DNA of 64,000 nucleotides from Emydura subglobosa (Eukaryota; Chordata; Testudines; Chelidae). Below are positions 12,222-25,560 of the stretch, piece by piece. Below the pieces are notes generated by a model that worked only from the letters and a program-made list of their open reading frames with translations, searched no databases and had not been told where the DNA came from. Positions within the stretch are counted from its first letter, which is position 1. Every line of letters begins with the position of its first letter. A program made the position numbers and the translations under genes. The DNA is taken from positions 21,272,650 through 21,336,649 of the forward strand of contig ML679969.1 in NCBI GenBank assembly GCA_007922225.1. The letters are read 5' to 3'.

Positions 12222-15200
12222 GATGTAGCATGAATGAGGCAAAGGCTCCTGTGAAGTCCTGCCTCATTTATTGCACAGCATACAGTAGTGCATGAGGCAC
12301 TGTACACCATACTAGGTCGTTAATGAATGAGGCAAGGGCTTCTGTTTATATTGTGCACTGTAAACAAAAAACTGATTTGATTTTGTGTAATTTATTGGCA
12401 GCACAAGCTATGAGTGCAAGTGTAAATGATAGCTCAGATGTCTATCACAAGATAGTTCGGTAATTCGTCAAGGCTTCCCACTAGTGACTGGGATTTAGTA
12501 GTAGTGTCCGCTTGCCCTGTGGTGATTTAGTACTCAGTTGATGTGTCAGGTTCACCAGTGCACTGCTGGTGCATAGGGACAGGGTGCTGTTCTCACATTG
12601 CAGACACCATTCCCCAGTCCTGTAGTGCCTCTTCCAGGCCTTAGGATGCATAATGCTTTAGGCTCTTGGAGGCTTGTTGATTGGTCAGGTTGGTCTTTGG
12701 GCTCTCAGTACACAGTTGCCTCCTGAGAACTGGCTTCTAACCTAGATGCAATTGCCTTGGTGATGGAATGCTTTCCCTTGACGGTGTGGGTGGCTATGTG
12801 ACTGCACAGAGCTGATGAGGAGACTCGTTTGGAAGATCACGGGCATGGAGCAGAGTGAAATGTTGAGAGGAGGCTTAGTGACTGGTCAGTAAGTGCTCCA
12901 AGTTAGGGTAACATCTCTCTAAAATCATTACTTCACACTGCTGTCCCCACTAACACCCATCAGCTTGCATGCTAATTCTTTTGCTCCTTCAGTCTCACTG
13001 TTTACAGAACAGTGGGTATAATGGTGGAACAGATTGCCTCTGCAGAGAGAGATTTTCCAAAATCTCTGAAGCCCTGTCTGGGGAGATCCTCGCAGGTGGA
13101 GCAGACCCCTCTTCTGTATGCAGTGAGAAGCAGGTTTTCCATCGTTGGAGGATTCCTTGTTACTTAGAAAGCAAAACTTTAGGAGACTGCCCAGCTGTGA
13201 GGGAGGGAGTGACAACAGCAGGGGTGAGACAGCAGCCCTGCCATTGTAAAAGGAGATGGGGGTGAGAGTGGCATTGCCCTGCCTGTATGTAGGTAGGAGA
13301 TGGCTGAATGGGCCTGACACATCTAAGCTGCCATCATTAGTTGAACTACATTAGAAAATCATTGGTGGAGAAATAGGGTCTTTCTCTGTGGCTGGGACCT
13401 TTGTAGATAGCAGCAAATTGTTTCTTATCTCCTTTCAGTTTTCCCATTGTGAACTAAAACTTCCCTACCCCGTGTTGTGTCCACTGAGTGGCATTCTTGG
13501 CTTAGAAATGGGGTTTTGAGATCAGCTTGCTGGCTCTGGCAGCTAGCTTTTCATGCTGTATCCACTTAAATGGGTGAGGCTGTAATGTCTCACTGAAATG
13601 CACACTGCAAAATGCTTAATCACAAGAGAGAGATTAAACCCTGTCTTCAAATGAATCTCAAGTAAACAAGGGCAGGCAGGGTCTGTCGCAGGCAAAACCC
13701 ACCCCATGCCATATGTCTATGTGTAACTAATAAAAGATAGCATTGCCTCAGGTGGAATGCTGCCCTTTATAGAGCAACCTGATCATGGGTGGAAAAGTAG
13801 AGTGCAGTCCTGGACAGCCTCTAGACTTTAGTTGCTGTGACACGTAATATTAAGGTTATTGCTTAGCCAGCGTGTGCGTGCATGCTTTACTTTTCAGGGA
13901 AATGGTTGTTTTATTCCTTTTCTTAAAACTGGTTAAAGTTTAACTTTCAAATGCAGCTTTTGTATAAATTCCCAAACACTTCACACACTGCTCTGTCTTT
14001 TATCAAAGACTATGTACCACAAGGCACATACAGGGGAATCTTGTAGGCCGTTTCCATCTCTAACGCCTATGAATAGCTGTCTAGGGAACAACATACATTG
14101 CAGGAGTTCAGAGGCAGGGGATTAAGAAGAAGTTCTCAGCGGGACAGTTCAGCAGCAGTCCAGCATGCTGATCTGGATAATAACAGGTGGATATGGAGAA
14201 CTCAAGAGCCAGCCTCTAGATCAGGGCTGGCACTCCAGGAGTGGGATTCAGATTTATAATTTATCTCTGAGTAGGTAAATGTCCAGTTGACTGCTGTCAG
14301 AGAACACTTCATGGAGGAATAGAACTTCGAAGAATACTTAGGCAGAATAAGTGACGTTTACTGATAAATACAGTTCAAACTTTGCACTGAGTCTGTCAGT
14401 CAAAATAGAAGCAGATTTCAAATTCCTGGGCAAAATCTTATTGTTTTGAGGGTTGTTTAATTTTATCCCTTAACTGTTTGGCCTTTTAAGTATCCCCATC
14501 GCCTTTTCCTTTGCTGAAGCTGAGTTAGCTGACTCTGTCTCTTTCAGAAATGCCTGTGTGAGCAAAATTCAAGTGTACCCTTTGCCTTGTGTGAGGGAGC
14601 CCATCCCAGAGTAACCTGTCCTTTTGCTGGGAAAAAAGTCTCTCAGGACTTTTTTCTTGATTTGTGCCATTAGTATTGTTGGTTAAGAGGACGTGGCTGC
14701 TGGGCCTGTGAGCTAAAATCCATCTCTGCATTTCTGTAGTTGTTGCCATTTGATCTGCAAACTGGCTGGATTTGCTTAGAGACCAGACCAGTTCCCTTTA
14801 CCGTTCAGCTGCTCTTGCAGTGTGCTGACACATGATAGGGAACTTTTAAAGCATAGCAGCAGGGTGCACATGGACAGTCAGTGACCACAGCACGCTGGAG
14901 CACTGTGAATTTACACCCCAGCTTGCTGCTCAGTGTGTGTCCATGTAGACATGCGCTCAGTGACAAATGCTATTTGACCTGAAGTTGTGTGCAGAGTAGT
15001 GTTAATGCCTCCTGGCTAGTTGAGGATGGGCTTGGTGGCAGTTCTCCTCCTTGTGTTTTTCTGCCCTGATATGTTGTAGCCTTTCTCTGACTGGTTGTTT
15101 TGGTTCTTTGGCTTTGGGGAGAGTGGATGTGTTGTTCCCATTGTGATTTCTTGTGTGTCTTGTTCTGGGGTCTGTAGGATGTTTGCTGGGACTGGGGATC

Positions 15201-15761
15201 TGTGAGCTCAGACTGGGTCTGGTTATGTGCATGTTTTGAGGAAAATATGTGTGTGCCTTTTAACCTCTCCTCTGCTGAGCCCATGCAGTATCCTCTTTCA
15301 GAAAGCACATTGCCTGGCTCTAGCTAGCCATGTTCAGTATGGGCTGGGTGGCTTTGAGCCCCTCCAGAGTCTGGTGCATGTCGGAGTTGATTCCCTGTGC
15401 AGCACAGAGGTCTCTTCGAAATGCTGACTGCAATGTACGCGTGGCCCTTGCAGGCTGAGTGCAGAGAGCCAGGCAGCCATCACCCGCTCCAATTGCTGTC
15501 TCTGCCTGTTACAATCTCTGCTGACTCCCAGTGCAGCTTTAATTAATTGGGCTCACAGTTAGCTGCAGGGCATGCACTTTCCTCTAATTTGACGAGCCTC
15601 ACTGCAGTGTGAGTGAGCGATTCTGGACTGAAGGTGACATAAAAAGTTAATGAAGTTGGACTGGTATCCCCTGCCCTTGGAGCTCTGCCTGGACTGGCTG
15701 TTGGTCCTTACGCCCCACACCTGAGGCACACCAAGGCCCTTAGTACAGTTCCTAGTTAATT
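12222..15761. other. Intron sequence, nothing recognised
   Basis: Between the hAT element and the minus-strand CR1. I see no gene, RNA gene or classifiable repeat here. The open frames near 12928-13320 and 14970-15308 on the minus strand resemble no family known to me and lie in ordinary intron-like sequence. Confidence 0.6.
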
Positions 15762-17129
15762 ATCATAGAAGATTAGGGTTGGAAGGGACCTCAGGAGGTC
15801 AGCTAGTCCAACTCCCTGCTCAAAGCAGGACCAACCCCAACTAAATCATCCCAGCCAGGGCTTTGTCAAGCAGCACCTTAAAAACCTCTAACGATGGAGA
15901 TTCCACCACCTCTCTAGGTAACCTATTGCAGTGCTTCACCACCCTCCTAGTGAAAAAGATTTTCCTAATATCCAACCTAGTCCTCCACTACAACTTGAGA
16001 CCAGTGGGACTCCAGTCTGTAGCAGTGCATGGGGTTCTTCCGTGCTAAGTACAGGACTCTGCACTTGTCTTTGTTGAACCTCATCAGGTTTCTTTTGGCC
16101 CAATCCTCCAATTTGTCTAGGGCACTCTGTATCCTATCCCTACCCTCCATTGTATCTACCACTCCCCTCAGCTTAGTGTCATCTGCAGACTTACTGAGGG
16201 TGCAATCCACCCCATACTCCACATGACTTGCCCTTGGTGAATCCATGCTGACTGTTCCTGATCACCTTCCTCTCCTCCAAGTCCTTGAAAATGGATTCCT
16301 TGAGGACCTCCTCCATGGTTTTTCTGGGGACTGAGGTGAGGCTGACCTGTCTGTATTTCCCCAGATCCTCCTCCTTCCCTTTTTTGAAGATGGGCACTAT
16401 ATTTGCCTTTTTCCAACCATCCAGGACCTTTCCCAATTACCACGAGTTTTCAAAGATAATGGCCAATGGCTCTGCAATCACATCAGCCAATTCCCTCAGC
16501 AACCTCAGATGTATTGCATCCGGCCCCATGGATTTGTGCATGTCTAGCTTTTCTAAATAGTCCTGACCCTGTTCTTTCACTACTGAGGCTGCTCATCTCC
16601 ACCCCATTCTGTGCTGCCCAGTGCAGTAGTCTGGGAGCTGACCTTGTCTGTGAAGACAGAGGCAAAAAAAAGCATTGAGTACTTCAGCTTTTTCCACATC
16701 ATCTGTCACTAGATTGCCTCCCCCATTCAGTAAGGGGCCCAGACTTTCCCTGACCACCTTCTTGTTGCTAACATACCTGTAGAAACCCTTCTTGTTACCC
16801 TTCACGTCCCTTGCTAGCTACAACTCAAATTGTGCTTTGGCCTTCCTGATTTCAACCCTGCATGCTCGAGCAATATTTTTATACTCCTCCCTAGTTATCT
16901 GTCCAAGCTTTCACTTCTTGTAAGCTTCCTTTTTGTGTTTAAGCTCACTGAAGATATCTCTGTTACGCCAAGCTGTTTGCCTGCCATATTTGCTGTTCTT
17001 TCTGCACATTAGGATGGTTTGTTCCTGTGCCCTAAAAAGGTTTCTTTAAAATACAGCCAGCCCTCCTGGATTCCTTTGCCCCTCATATTAGCCTCCCAGG
17101 GGATCCTGCCTGTCAGCTCCCTGAGGGAG

Positions 17130-17531
17130 TCAGTCTGCTTTTCTGAAGTCCAGGGTCCGTATTCTGCTGCTCTCCTTCCTTCCTTTTGTCAGGATCCTGA
17201 ACTCGACAGTCTTACTGTCACTGCTGCCCAGGTAGCCACCCACTTCTACTTCCCCAACCAATTCTTCCCTGTTTGTGAGCAGCAGGTCAAGAGGAGCATG
17301 ACCCCTTGTTGGTTCCTCCAGCACTTCCACCAGGAAGTCGTCCGCAACACTCTCCAAAAACTTCCTGGATTGTTTGTGCTCTGCCGTATTGCTTTCCCAG
17401 CAGATGTCCAGGTGACTGAAGTCCCCCATGAGAACCAGGGTCTGTGATCTGGAAACTTCCGTTAGTTGTCTGAAGAAAGCCTTGGCTACCTCATCATCCT
17501 GGTCTGGTTGTCTATAGTAGATGTCCACCAC
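17130..17531 (-). pseudogene. CR1 ORF2 endonuclease remnant (APE type)
   Basis: A minus-strand open stretch of 133 codons reads [20 protein letters not shown], then [19 protein letters not shown] and [20 protein letters not shown]. These correspond to the GDFN/H, D-L-L-T-N and S-D-H regions of the CR1 endonuclease that nicks the target DNA for reverse transcription. Here the expected SDH is read SDSK, so the catalytic His appears lost. It is part of the larger CR1 and has no intact start. It is not a host gene. Confidence 0.85.
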
Positions 17532-17999
17532 GACATCACCCGTGTTGCTCTCACCTCTTAACTTAACCCAGAGACTCTTAACAGGCTTTTCTCCAGTTTC
17601 ATACTGGAGCTCTGAGCAATCGTATTGCTCTCTTACATACAGTACAACTCCTCCACCTTTTCTCCCTGGCTGTCCTTCCTGAACAGTTTATACCCATCCA
17701 TGACAGTGCTTGTGAGTCAAGTGAGTTACCCCACCAAGTCTCTGTTATTCCAATCAAATCATAGTTCCTTGACTATGCCAGGACTTCCAATTCTTCTTGC
17801 TTGTTTCGCAGACTTCTTGCATTCGTTTACAGGCTCCTAAGATAACTAGCTGATTGCCCTACTTTTTCAGTAGGAATCAAGAGGCCTCGTCTGTTGAACT
17901 CTGCTCCTTGTGCTTCCTCCTGGTGTCCCACTTCCCCACTTACCTCAGGGCCTACGTCTCCATCTCCCCCAGCAAATCTAGTTTAAAGACTTCCTCACT

Positions 18000-18345
18000 A
18001 GGTTAGCCAGCCTGTCTGCGAAGATGCTCTTCCCTCTCTTTGTTAGGTGGATCCCCTCTCTTCCTAGTAATCCTTCTTCCTGGGACAACATCCCATGGTC
18101 AAAGAATCCAAAACCCTCTCTCCAACACCACCTGCATAACCACACATTTACTTCCATAATTCAGTTATTCCTACCTGGGCCTTTTCCTTCAACAGAGTTT
18201 TCTTCAAACTCCTTTATCCTTCTTCTCAGAGTCACGTAGGCTGCAGTGATCCGCTCAAGGTCATTCTTGGCAGTATCATTGATGCCCACGTGGAGAAGTA
18301 GGAAGGGATAGCAGTCCGAGGGCTTGATGAGTCATGGCAGACTCT
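18000..18345 (-). pseudogene. CR1 ORF1 SGNH-esterase remnant
   Basis: On the minus strand, 18340 to 18245 reads KPSDCYPFLLLHVGINDTAK. This carries the G-x-N-D signature (block III) of SGNH/GDSL hydrolases. About 200 nt further on, 18055 to 18005 reads GIHLTKRGKSIFADRLAN, the block V type ending with its catalytic His. CR1 ORF1 proteins are known to carry such an esterase. The frame is broken by stops between the blocks, so this is a remnant. Confidence 0.75.
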
Positions 18346-19142
18346 CTGTCACATCCTGAATTCTAGCTCCAGGCAACAGCACACTTCTCGAGTTTCCTGG
18401 AAGTTAATCCTTGCTTCTTCCTCCTGGCCTATCTGGGATGTTCCTTCTCACCCAGGGTCACTCACTTGACTTTCTCTAGGGCATGCCTTCACTCAGCCCC
18501 ACCATTGTGAACATGGTATATTCCCAGTTGCTTTGGGGGTGGGTCCCAGCCCCCCACTGCTGTGAGTAATGGGGATTTTCCTGCCTGGGCTCCCCACCCC
18601 ATCTTCAGTTGAGGGGATGGGGCCTTCTCATCTCTGTTGTGACCTGGAACCAGGTGTGTCTCCACCCCCACTAATTACACAAAGGGAGCCAGGATTCAGA
18701 GGGTACTGAATAAGGTTAATGTGACAAAGGGAGGCAGTAAGTGGAGTAGTAAGAGGAAGCATCTGAAAACGAGGGCAAACAAAAAGGGACATTAATGAAA
18801 GTAGAGGTGGAAGGGAAACGGGAAACCATCCAATTCCACATCCTCTGAGACATACTGACCATGACCCTAATGCTCTCTGTTTTTGGGGGCCCTGGTCAGA
18901 GCGTGGGAGACAGAGACATACAGCACATAGCTATGTGGATCAGACTAGTGGACCATCTAATCTAGGGTCCTGCCTCTGGGATTGGCCGATAGCTAATGTT
19001 TCAGAGGAAAGTGACACTCCCTTCTCCTTGCCCAAAATGCACACTCACATGCAGAGAAATTGAGCCTGGAACCAATACTGACAATTCATTCCCAGCACAG
19101 CTAATTGGACCTATTTCAACTCTTCTCACCTTCCCCATTTCA

Positions 19143-19160
19143 ACCAGCAGATGGCGCCCA
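19143..19160 (+). promoter_or_regulatory. CTCF-like motif
   Basis: ACCAGCAGATGGCGCCC fits the CTCF core pattern CCASYAGRKGGCRS closely. CTCF binding can anchor chromatin loops. A single sequence match in an intron is weak evidence of occupancy. Orientation is + strand. Confidence 0.4.
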
Positions 19161-21784
19161 AAGCCTATAATGCCTGAGAAATGGTGACTGTTAATTTTAA
19201 GAAACACTAGAGCAGCACTGCACGGCTTTGATCTGGCTTCAGCTATTCCTGATGCAAACTGTCCAGATGAGGCTTAATTTGGTAAATGCTAAGCAAAACG
19301 ATGCTGCCTTCAGCTGTCTGGAGGGTGACAGAGCTGGACAGGTCCCATTAGGTCGCCTAGTCAGTCTCACAGGGACTAATGCAGGAGTGGTTGCTGCAGC
19401 ACCTTTTCTGGGGCTTTCTTTGATCTATGTTGAAATATCCGCAGCCTTTCCTTTGGAGATGGTTTTGCAGAGCAATGCAGGAAGACTGGCAGAAAGTGAC
19501 TTCTGAGGGTCAGCCTTAATTTCATCCCATAACTGCTAGTTATACCCTGTGTGTCATCCTAAATAATCCCTCCCCCATCTTGGGGTTAGCACCCCCACCC
19601 TCTACATATCATCCTAAGCACTCCCTCGCCCATTTCATGACTAACTCCCTTCTGATGTTCCTAGGCTTTTAGTAGCTCTCTTAGCGAGGTTATATAGATA
19701 GATGCAGCTTAAATGAGTTCAAAGGAGACCCCCACACTTCCCTTGTCATTGGCATGAGGAGTGGGGAGTGCATTGTTTGAGGTGGTATTTTAATCACTAG
19801 CCCATGTACAACTTCTCAGTCAGCTCTGCAGATGCTGTCTGTTTACTTGCAGAATTCAGGTAGAGGGGAAGATCTCTCTGAGATTCTCCATTGCACCCAG
19901 CTCCTTTACACTGCTCTGGCAGAATACAGGGGTAGAATATCCCTCAGCCAGGGCGGAGTTGCTACAATCACTCTGTGTGCCCCCCATCCTAGCCCCTGGT
20001 GTAGGGAGTGTGTTGAGGGCAGGCCAAGGGACAGAGCCAGACTGTTACTGCATTCTTGGCTACTACAGGATCTGGGCAGGGCTGAGAGAGTGAAAAGATG
20101 TCTTAAATTCCTTTTTGCCCCCTCCATTCCTGTGCTAAGTGCAGGAACAAATTTAACAATTAACAGACCTGTTGGGTGTAATCTCACTACTGCCTCCCTC
20201 CTCAGTGGCCATCACAAGATCACTCCTTACAGTTCCTTCAGTCCATTGGGATGACAGTTCTCCCCACTTGGAAAAGGGTTCTGTTTTTCAGCCTCAGTGT
20301 TTGCTTTCTTTTTGCCTCCTGTTCCTCCTAGTGTACTGCCCTTTGACCTACCGTAATCAGTTCCTCTCCTTCCTTTAGCTTGCATCTTTCAGATATTTGT
20401 GGACAGATTCTGGCAGTATAAAGGACCATTCTGCTAAGAATGGCCTCCTGGGAAATATCTCCACACTGAAGCAGTGAGGGGCCAACGCAGGCAGTGCATC
20501 CCCTGGCATGTGGGCATTCTGGGGACAGGTTAAAGGCAATGGAGAGTGACCAGAACGGTTTCCACTCTGGCTATTCTGAGCTGTAGAGCTATCGTAGGCA
20601 GCAATGCCAGGCTGCCATACTCTAGAGCAGTCCCTTGTACTGCAGGTCATGTCGGCCCCAAGGCGTCCCAGAATTCAAGAAATGCAAAAGCAGTTTAAAA
20701 CCATCTTTGCACCTTCACTTGGACTCCTGTGCTGCATATCCTGAGAAGCATAGCACAGAATCTGGGCCCATGTCACCAGCTTCACCTTAGGGAAGCTACT
20801 TAGCTGATGTATGTATGTAGTTAGCTGTATTACTCTGCAAGTCCTTCCCTGTTGGTGCAATGTTGTTGCTCTTCAAATTCCTTCCAGTTTATAAAGATCT
20901 TTCGATCAAGGTGATGCCGAGAACTGAACCCAACTGTGATTATATCAGATTTATAGAGAATGATTCTTCCTTCCCTATGACATGTTGTTGGTGTCTTTGC
21001 ATAGGCAGCCCCAAGCACATTAGCTTTTCATTCTAATACTGTGTTGCGTTCCAAACTCCAATCAAAGCCTGATGTCAGTGTTAGGGGTACCTGCTTTCCC
21101 AGTTTCTCCCTCACATCAGGTTTGATGACTGTTTTTCCTGGAATGTATCAAATTGTATTTGTCCATGGTAAATCTCATTTTATCAGAGGTCAAAGGCTAG
21201 AGCTTGCTCTTGTTTCAGAAGGATTTGGGGAGTGGGAGAGCAAACAGGCAGTGTCACAAAGGAAACAGATGTGACCTGTATTAACACTTTCAGGCACTGG
21301 ATGGAATTCTGGGCATTAGCTGTGGAGAAGTCAGCAAGTATTTGGTGCTGGGGATGGTAGCAAGGAAGGTGGGTAGTGTGCTGCACCAGACTGGCACACG
21401 TCTTATAGCGACTGCGTCAATTTAGTTTAGTGATATCTTTCTAACCTTACAATCGCTCATCAGGAGCAACGTGCAGATCTCCTTTTGAACACCAGGTGGC
21501 ACACAGATCCTTTTGGGTTTTGCCATAGGGATTGTTTCACTGCTGGAGTCAGAGGTTGATGCAACAACTCAGAGAAGTGAGTTAATTTTCCCCAGGTTTT
21601 GAGCTCCTGTCTAGGCTCCCCGCAACAAAATCCTGGGGAGAGGGAAGAAGATGAAACGCTGAGGTGGCAGCATCGTGATGCACCCACTCAGCCTGCCAGG
21701 GCAGCCTTTACAAACATTGTTAACTGAATCCTTACACCATATCACAGTATCTTTGTGTGAGGCTCTGCATCAGCCCAGCAGTTA

Positions 21785-22240
21785 CACTGCCACTCAGCTG
21801 GCAGCTACTGCCACCTGGGTAGTGCCAACCACACAGTCAGTGCTCCCTGCACACCCTTTGTGTGCCATCCTAGGCTACACGGACTCTTAGCTCCAGCCAT
21901 GTGGGCAGCACTGCTCTCCTGAGCACAGTACCCCAAATCGTACCTGCTCTGTGGGCAGTGATCCTCACCCCATACTGTATCCTCCACTGACACTTGGTAG
22001 CTCCAATCACACGGCCACAAATTGCCCTGCTTATTTGTACTCTCAGATAATACCTGCCACAGGAACACTGCTAACCCAGCACTAACTGGCTGCTGTAGTC
22101 CTAGGCACGCCGACCCAGATAATACTAACCACACAAACAGCACTCCATATGCATCTTAATGCTGCCCTCCTGGGCCAAGCTGGGCTAAGATAATACCTGC
22201 TGTGTGGGCAGCAATCCTTGCACACCTTTATGCTGCAGGC
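21785..22240. repeat. Degenerate tandem repeat of about 60-70 bp
   Basis: Recurring phrases such as GATAATACCTGC, GTGTGGGCAGCA and CACACACCTTTATGCTGC, with variants, recur at roughly 60-70 base steps (compare 21950, 22045, 22110 and 22190). I read this as an old, strongly diverged minisatellite. Unit boundaries are uncertain by eye. Confidence 0.35.
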
Positions 22241-22311
22241 AGATGTAACCCAGAGACAGAGCAGGGAAAATGTTCAAAGGAGCGTAAGTCTCAATGAAAG
22301 TCAGTGGTGCC

Positions 22312-22370
22312 TAAGTCACTTTGAAAATGGGTTTTAGGCTTCTAAGTCACTTTAGGTGCTTTTGAAAATG
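22312..22370. repeat. Unclassified interspersed repeat fragment
   Basis: Two copies of TAAGTCACTTT followed by TTGAAAATG occur at 22312-22330 and 22343-22370. Similar sequence is familiar to me from sauropsid genomes as an interspersed repeat, but I cannot name the family. Confidence 0.35.
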
Positions 22371-25214
22371 TTGTCCAATGTCTGGATCCAGATGGCAGCA
22401 CTGCTTTTACTACTCTGCTGGTTCTCTGGGTACAGGGATTTGAACGCATTAAACCTAGAAGGCTGCACATGCTCCCACATGCTGATACAGTGCCATCCTC
22501 TGATACATAGTGCATAGGTGGCATCAATCTCAGTTACTCCTGCTTACATGTCTTTTTATATGGGCAACTCTGGCTTAGAAAATTTTAGAAGATAGTACTG
22601 GCCCAATAAACTCAGTCGGTAGTACTTCCTGCTAGCAACTGAACTTGTACAAACACCCACTAACCTGAGACTGATACAAAAATTTGGGCAGAGAGCTCCA
22701 CTGAGGTTCAGAGAATAACTTTGTGAGAATCACATCTCTGCCAGGCAGAGATGACTGTTTGCGTCCTTACTAGGATGGGAACTGTCTTTCATGTCTGCTT
22801 CTGCATGGAAGATGTCTGATCAAACTGAAACCCACCCCTTCCTTTCCACCCCAGAACTTCACAATTCTTAGGTTACATGGTCCACTGCTCCACCACCCTT
22901 CCAACTGTTATTTTTGGGGAGTCCTCTAGTTCCTGCCTCTGCTGCCTATGTCTTCCCACAAATGTGATCTGTTGTACAGCAGTGACAGGGATTCTGAGTA
23001 GCTGTAGTAGAATGGACAGAATTTTGTCAGTTTCACGTTGGTGCTTGGGAAATCTTTTAGCAGACATGTCAGACTGCAAACATGGGGAATCATGTGCTGG
23101 GAAAACTGATCCATCATCCTCTGATGGTAAGGGCAACAGTGTGAGTAGTGCATGTGGTCTCAGGTGTTTTTACCACTAGGTTGTCTTGTCCTGCTTTGAG
23201 TGGGGTTAAAGCAACACAGTGAAGGTAAAAATGCCTGAGCCCTGCGTACAATATGACGTCACCATTGTTACTGCCAGCGGAGATTTACAGGTCTGTTTTC
23301 ACAGGGAAACAGCCCAGTGGTGACTCTCCTATTTGGAAGATTTTCTTTCAAACTGCAGGTGCTAGGAACTGTTTTTAAAACAAGAGCTTAATTTCTGAAG
23401 AATTGATGGGTTAGGACAGTGCTCCAGGAAAACATTCCCAGTGTATTTTTCAGGCCCTACGGTCTGCTCTTGCTAGGGACACAGGACACTCCCCATTAAA
23501 GCTGACAATCCAGTGATGCAGCACCAGTACTAGCACTTTTAGGGGCCAACAGGCAATGCTTTGTGTGGTACCACACTCAGTCCCCTAGCCAGGTATACCA
23601 GGGTTGAGAGAGAAGGTACCAGAGCAGCTCAGAGACTATCTCGTCCCATAGTGCCATCCTTTGACACACAAAGCCCTAGCAGCTAGTACTTGCATCTCAT
23701 GCCCAGTTACAGTGCTCTCTGCTTGTCCCTAACACTGCCATTGTGTAATATGGTCATGTCTGGAGAGTACCCAGTCCCTTGTAGTGCTGTTAACACACAG
23801 CATTCACTAGAATCTAGGCATGGCAGCCCGGGCCAGCCCAGCAGAGAGCGAGCACTCTTTATAGTACCCTGTGTCATTTCAGGTAGCTACAAAATTCAGA
23901 CACAGAACCCAGTTGTGCTAATATTTTGATATATATGGAAGTGGGCCTTCTTGGGATACGGGGCACAGCGTATAGGAAGGAAGTTGGGGCTGGGATAGGT
24001 CCATGACCCAGATCCACCGTGTTCCCCAAACCATACTGAAACACCACCCTCTTTCCCTTCCCTACAGAAGATGGTAATAGGAGCAGCTCCCATCTGCAAA
24101 ATGCAGAGTCTGCAGCACACATTCTAGATTTGTGGCCACAAGGGATGGCAAACATATCCAGCCCACTGGGAACTCCTCCCTGCTCATCCTTAGGGCCCAT
24201 CCATAGGTCCCAGTCTCAACACCAATAGTAGTCCCCTACTGCAATGAACAAAACTCCCCACATTATATGAATTCCATATGCAGGTACATGACACCCTGTA
24301 GGGATTTGGTACTTATGACCCAGCTCCATAGAACCCAGAGTGATGACCCCAGTACTGGCATCAATGTCTTGGTATCAGAGCCATTGTGTGTATGATTTTT
24401 TATTGAGAACATTTAGTTTGGGGCTTCAGAGGAACCCTGAGTGAACTCCTTGCCAGGATATACTCTGCTCTAGGATTCCTTAGCCCTATGCCTTTTGGGG
24501 GCATCTCCTAGAACCCATTAGCTTGGAAAATCCCATGGTGTTTCCTTAGGAAAGTGTGTTTCTCTTAGTTTTAATGCTTTCCTTAAACCTCCTGCACTGC
24601 TCCTTGCAGCCACCAGATGAGCGCAGCTGAGCTGCTTTGGCTTCCATTACTAGCAAGATGTCAGAGGAATTGGATTGGAGGAGGAGGTCATCTGATAATC
24701 CTTAACCCAAGCAATGGTGCAGCCCCCTTCTCCACCCACACCTCCCCCTTGTCAGCTGGCTTCCTTAGAGACAAAGAGAGGAAAAACAGGATTCATACGC
24801 AGACAAAGGCTTTGCAGTGTTGGCAGGCCTCTCACCTTCCCCATCTGTCCGTCTCTTTTATGCTAAAGACCCCTGGCCAGGATGGGGAAGGAGCAGCCCA
24901 GCTCACATTTCAGGGGCCCTTTGTGTTTCTTCTGAGCCGGGCACAGGAGATTTACCTCCTTCCTTTTCTGTGTGTGATCTGAGATGACAGTCAGGGAAGT
25001 TTCTCCATCTGCTGCTGGGCTGGCTCAGTGAGGGGGGGCCATCACCTGCACTCTCACACAGGCAGCTTCTGCTCCTCCAGGCTTTTTGGATACTTTCCTG
25101 TTCTGCAGTTTGAGAGGAGAAATTGGTAGGTTTTGCACTGGTGAATGAAACAAAGTTGTCACAAAGAGACACAGTGGGTATAGGAAGGCAATATGTACGC
25201 CAGGGCCCCGAGAC

Positions 25215-25560
25215 ACTATTGCTGTTGTACTTCATTACTGCCCTGCAGCTCTCTGGCTATGTCAACCCTGGAGATCCCCTCCACTGCTCTGCTGGTGTAC
25301 CTCTTTCTTGTTCCAATACCCTCCCCACAACCCCCTCAGCACTGTCAGTGCACCTCCCTCAGTCTCAAGCTTTGTACTACACACAGCTATTCAGTCCTGG
25401 GCTCCCCACATAGCTCTGCCAGTTTACCTCACTCCTGCCCTGCAGCACTCTGCTTTTTCAATCCTGGGCCCACCCAAATTTGTTACTTGTACTTTCCCAG
25501 CACTCCTTGTTGAGTCACCTAGGGTGTGCTGGGAACATGCTGGGCCAGTATTTACAAGTC
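25215..25560. repeat. Degenerate CT-rich tandem repeat
   Basis: Phrases of the type CACTCCTGCCCTGCAGCACTC, TCAATCCTGGGC and GTACCTC recur with variation. Open frames in several registers follow from the repeat composition and are not coding. Period and copy number could not be fixed by eye. Confidence 0.35.

Larger units (their letters stand above)
15762..18420 (-). mobile_element. CR1 LINE, minus strand, internally deleted
   Basis: The 3' end (at 15762) begins ATCATAGAAGATTAGGGTTG, the inverted CR1 terminus. Reading the minus strand upward come: the ORF2 C-terminal remnant (15880-16010), an RT remnant with ADDTKLRG and HGFTKGKS (16000-16440), the region before RT with GPLLN and KAEVLNAFF (16600-16810), endonuclease C-terminal sequence with [12 protein letters not shown] (17130-17531), and an ORF1 esterase remnant (18000-18330). 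The catalytic part of RT between HGFTKGKS and ADDTKLRG is missing. Further sequence is missing between 16000 and the 3' UTR. Several stops and shifts confirm a dead copy. The 5' limit near 18420 is uncertain. Confidence 0.92.

Noticed and set aside
14970..15308. 112-codon minus-strand frame as a small gene
   Set aside because: Ser/Thr/Gln/Lys-rich chance frame without homology, splice context or neighbouring exons.
23254..23261. CRE site TGACGTCA as a promoter
   Set aside because: Single palindrome in deep intron without TATA, CpG island or transcription start evidence.
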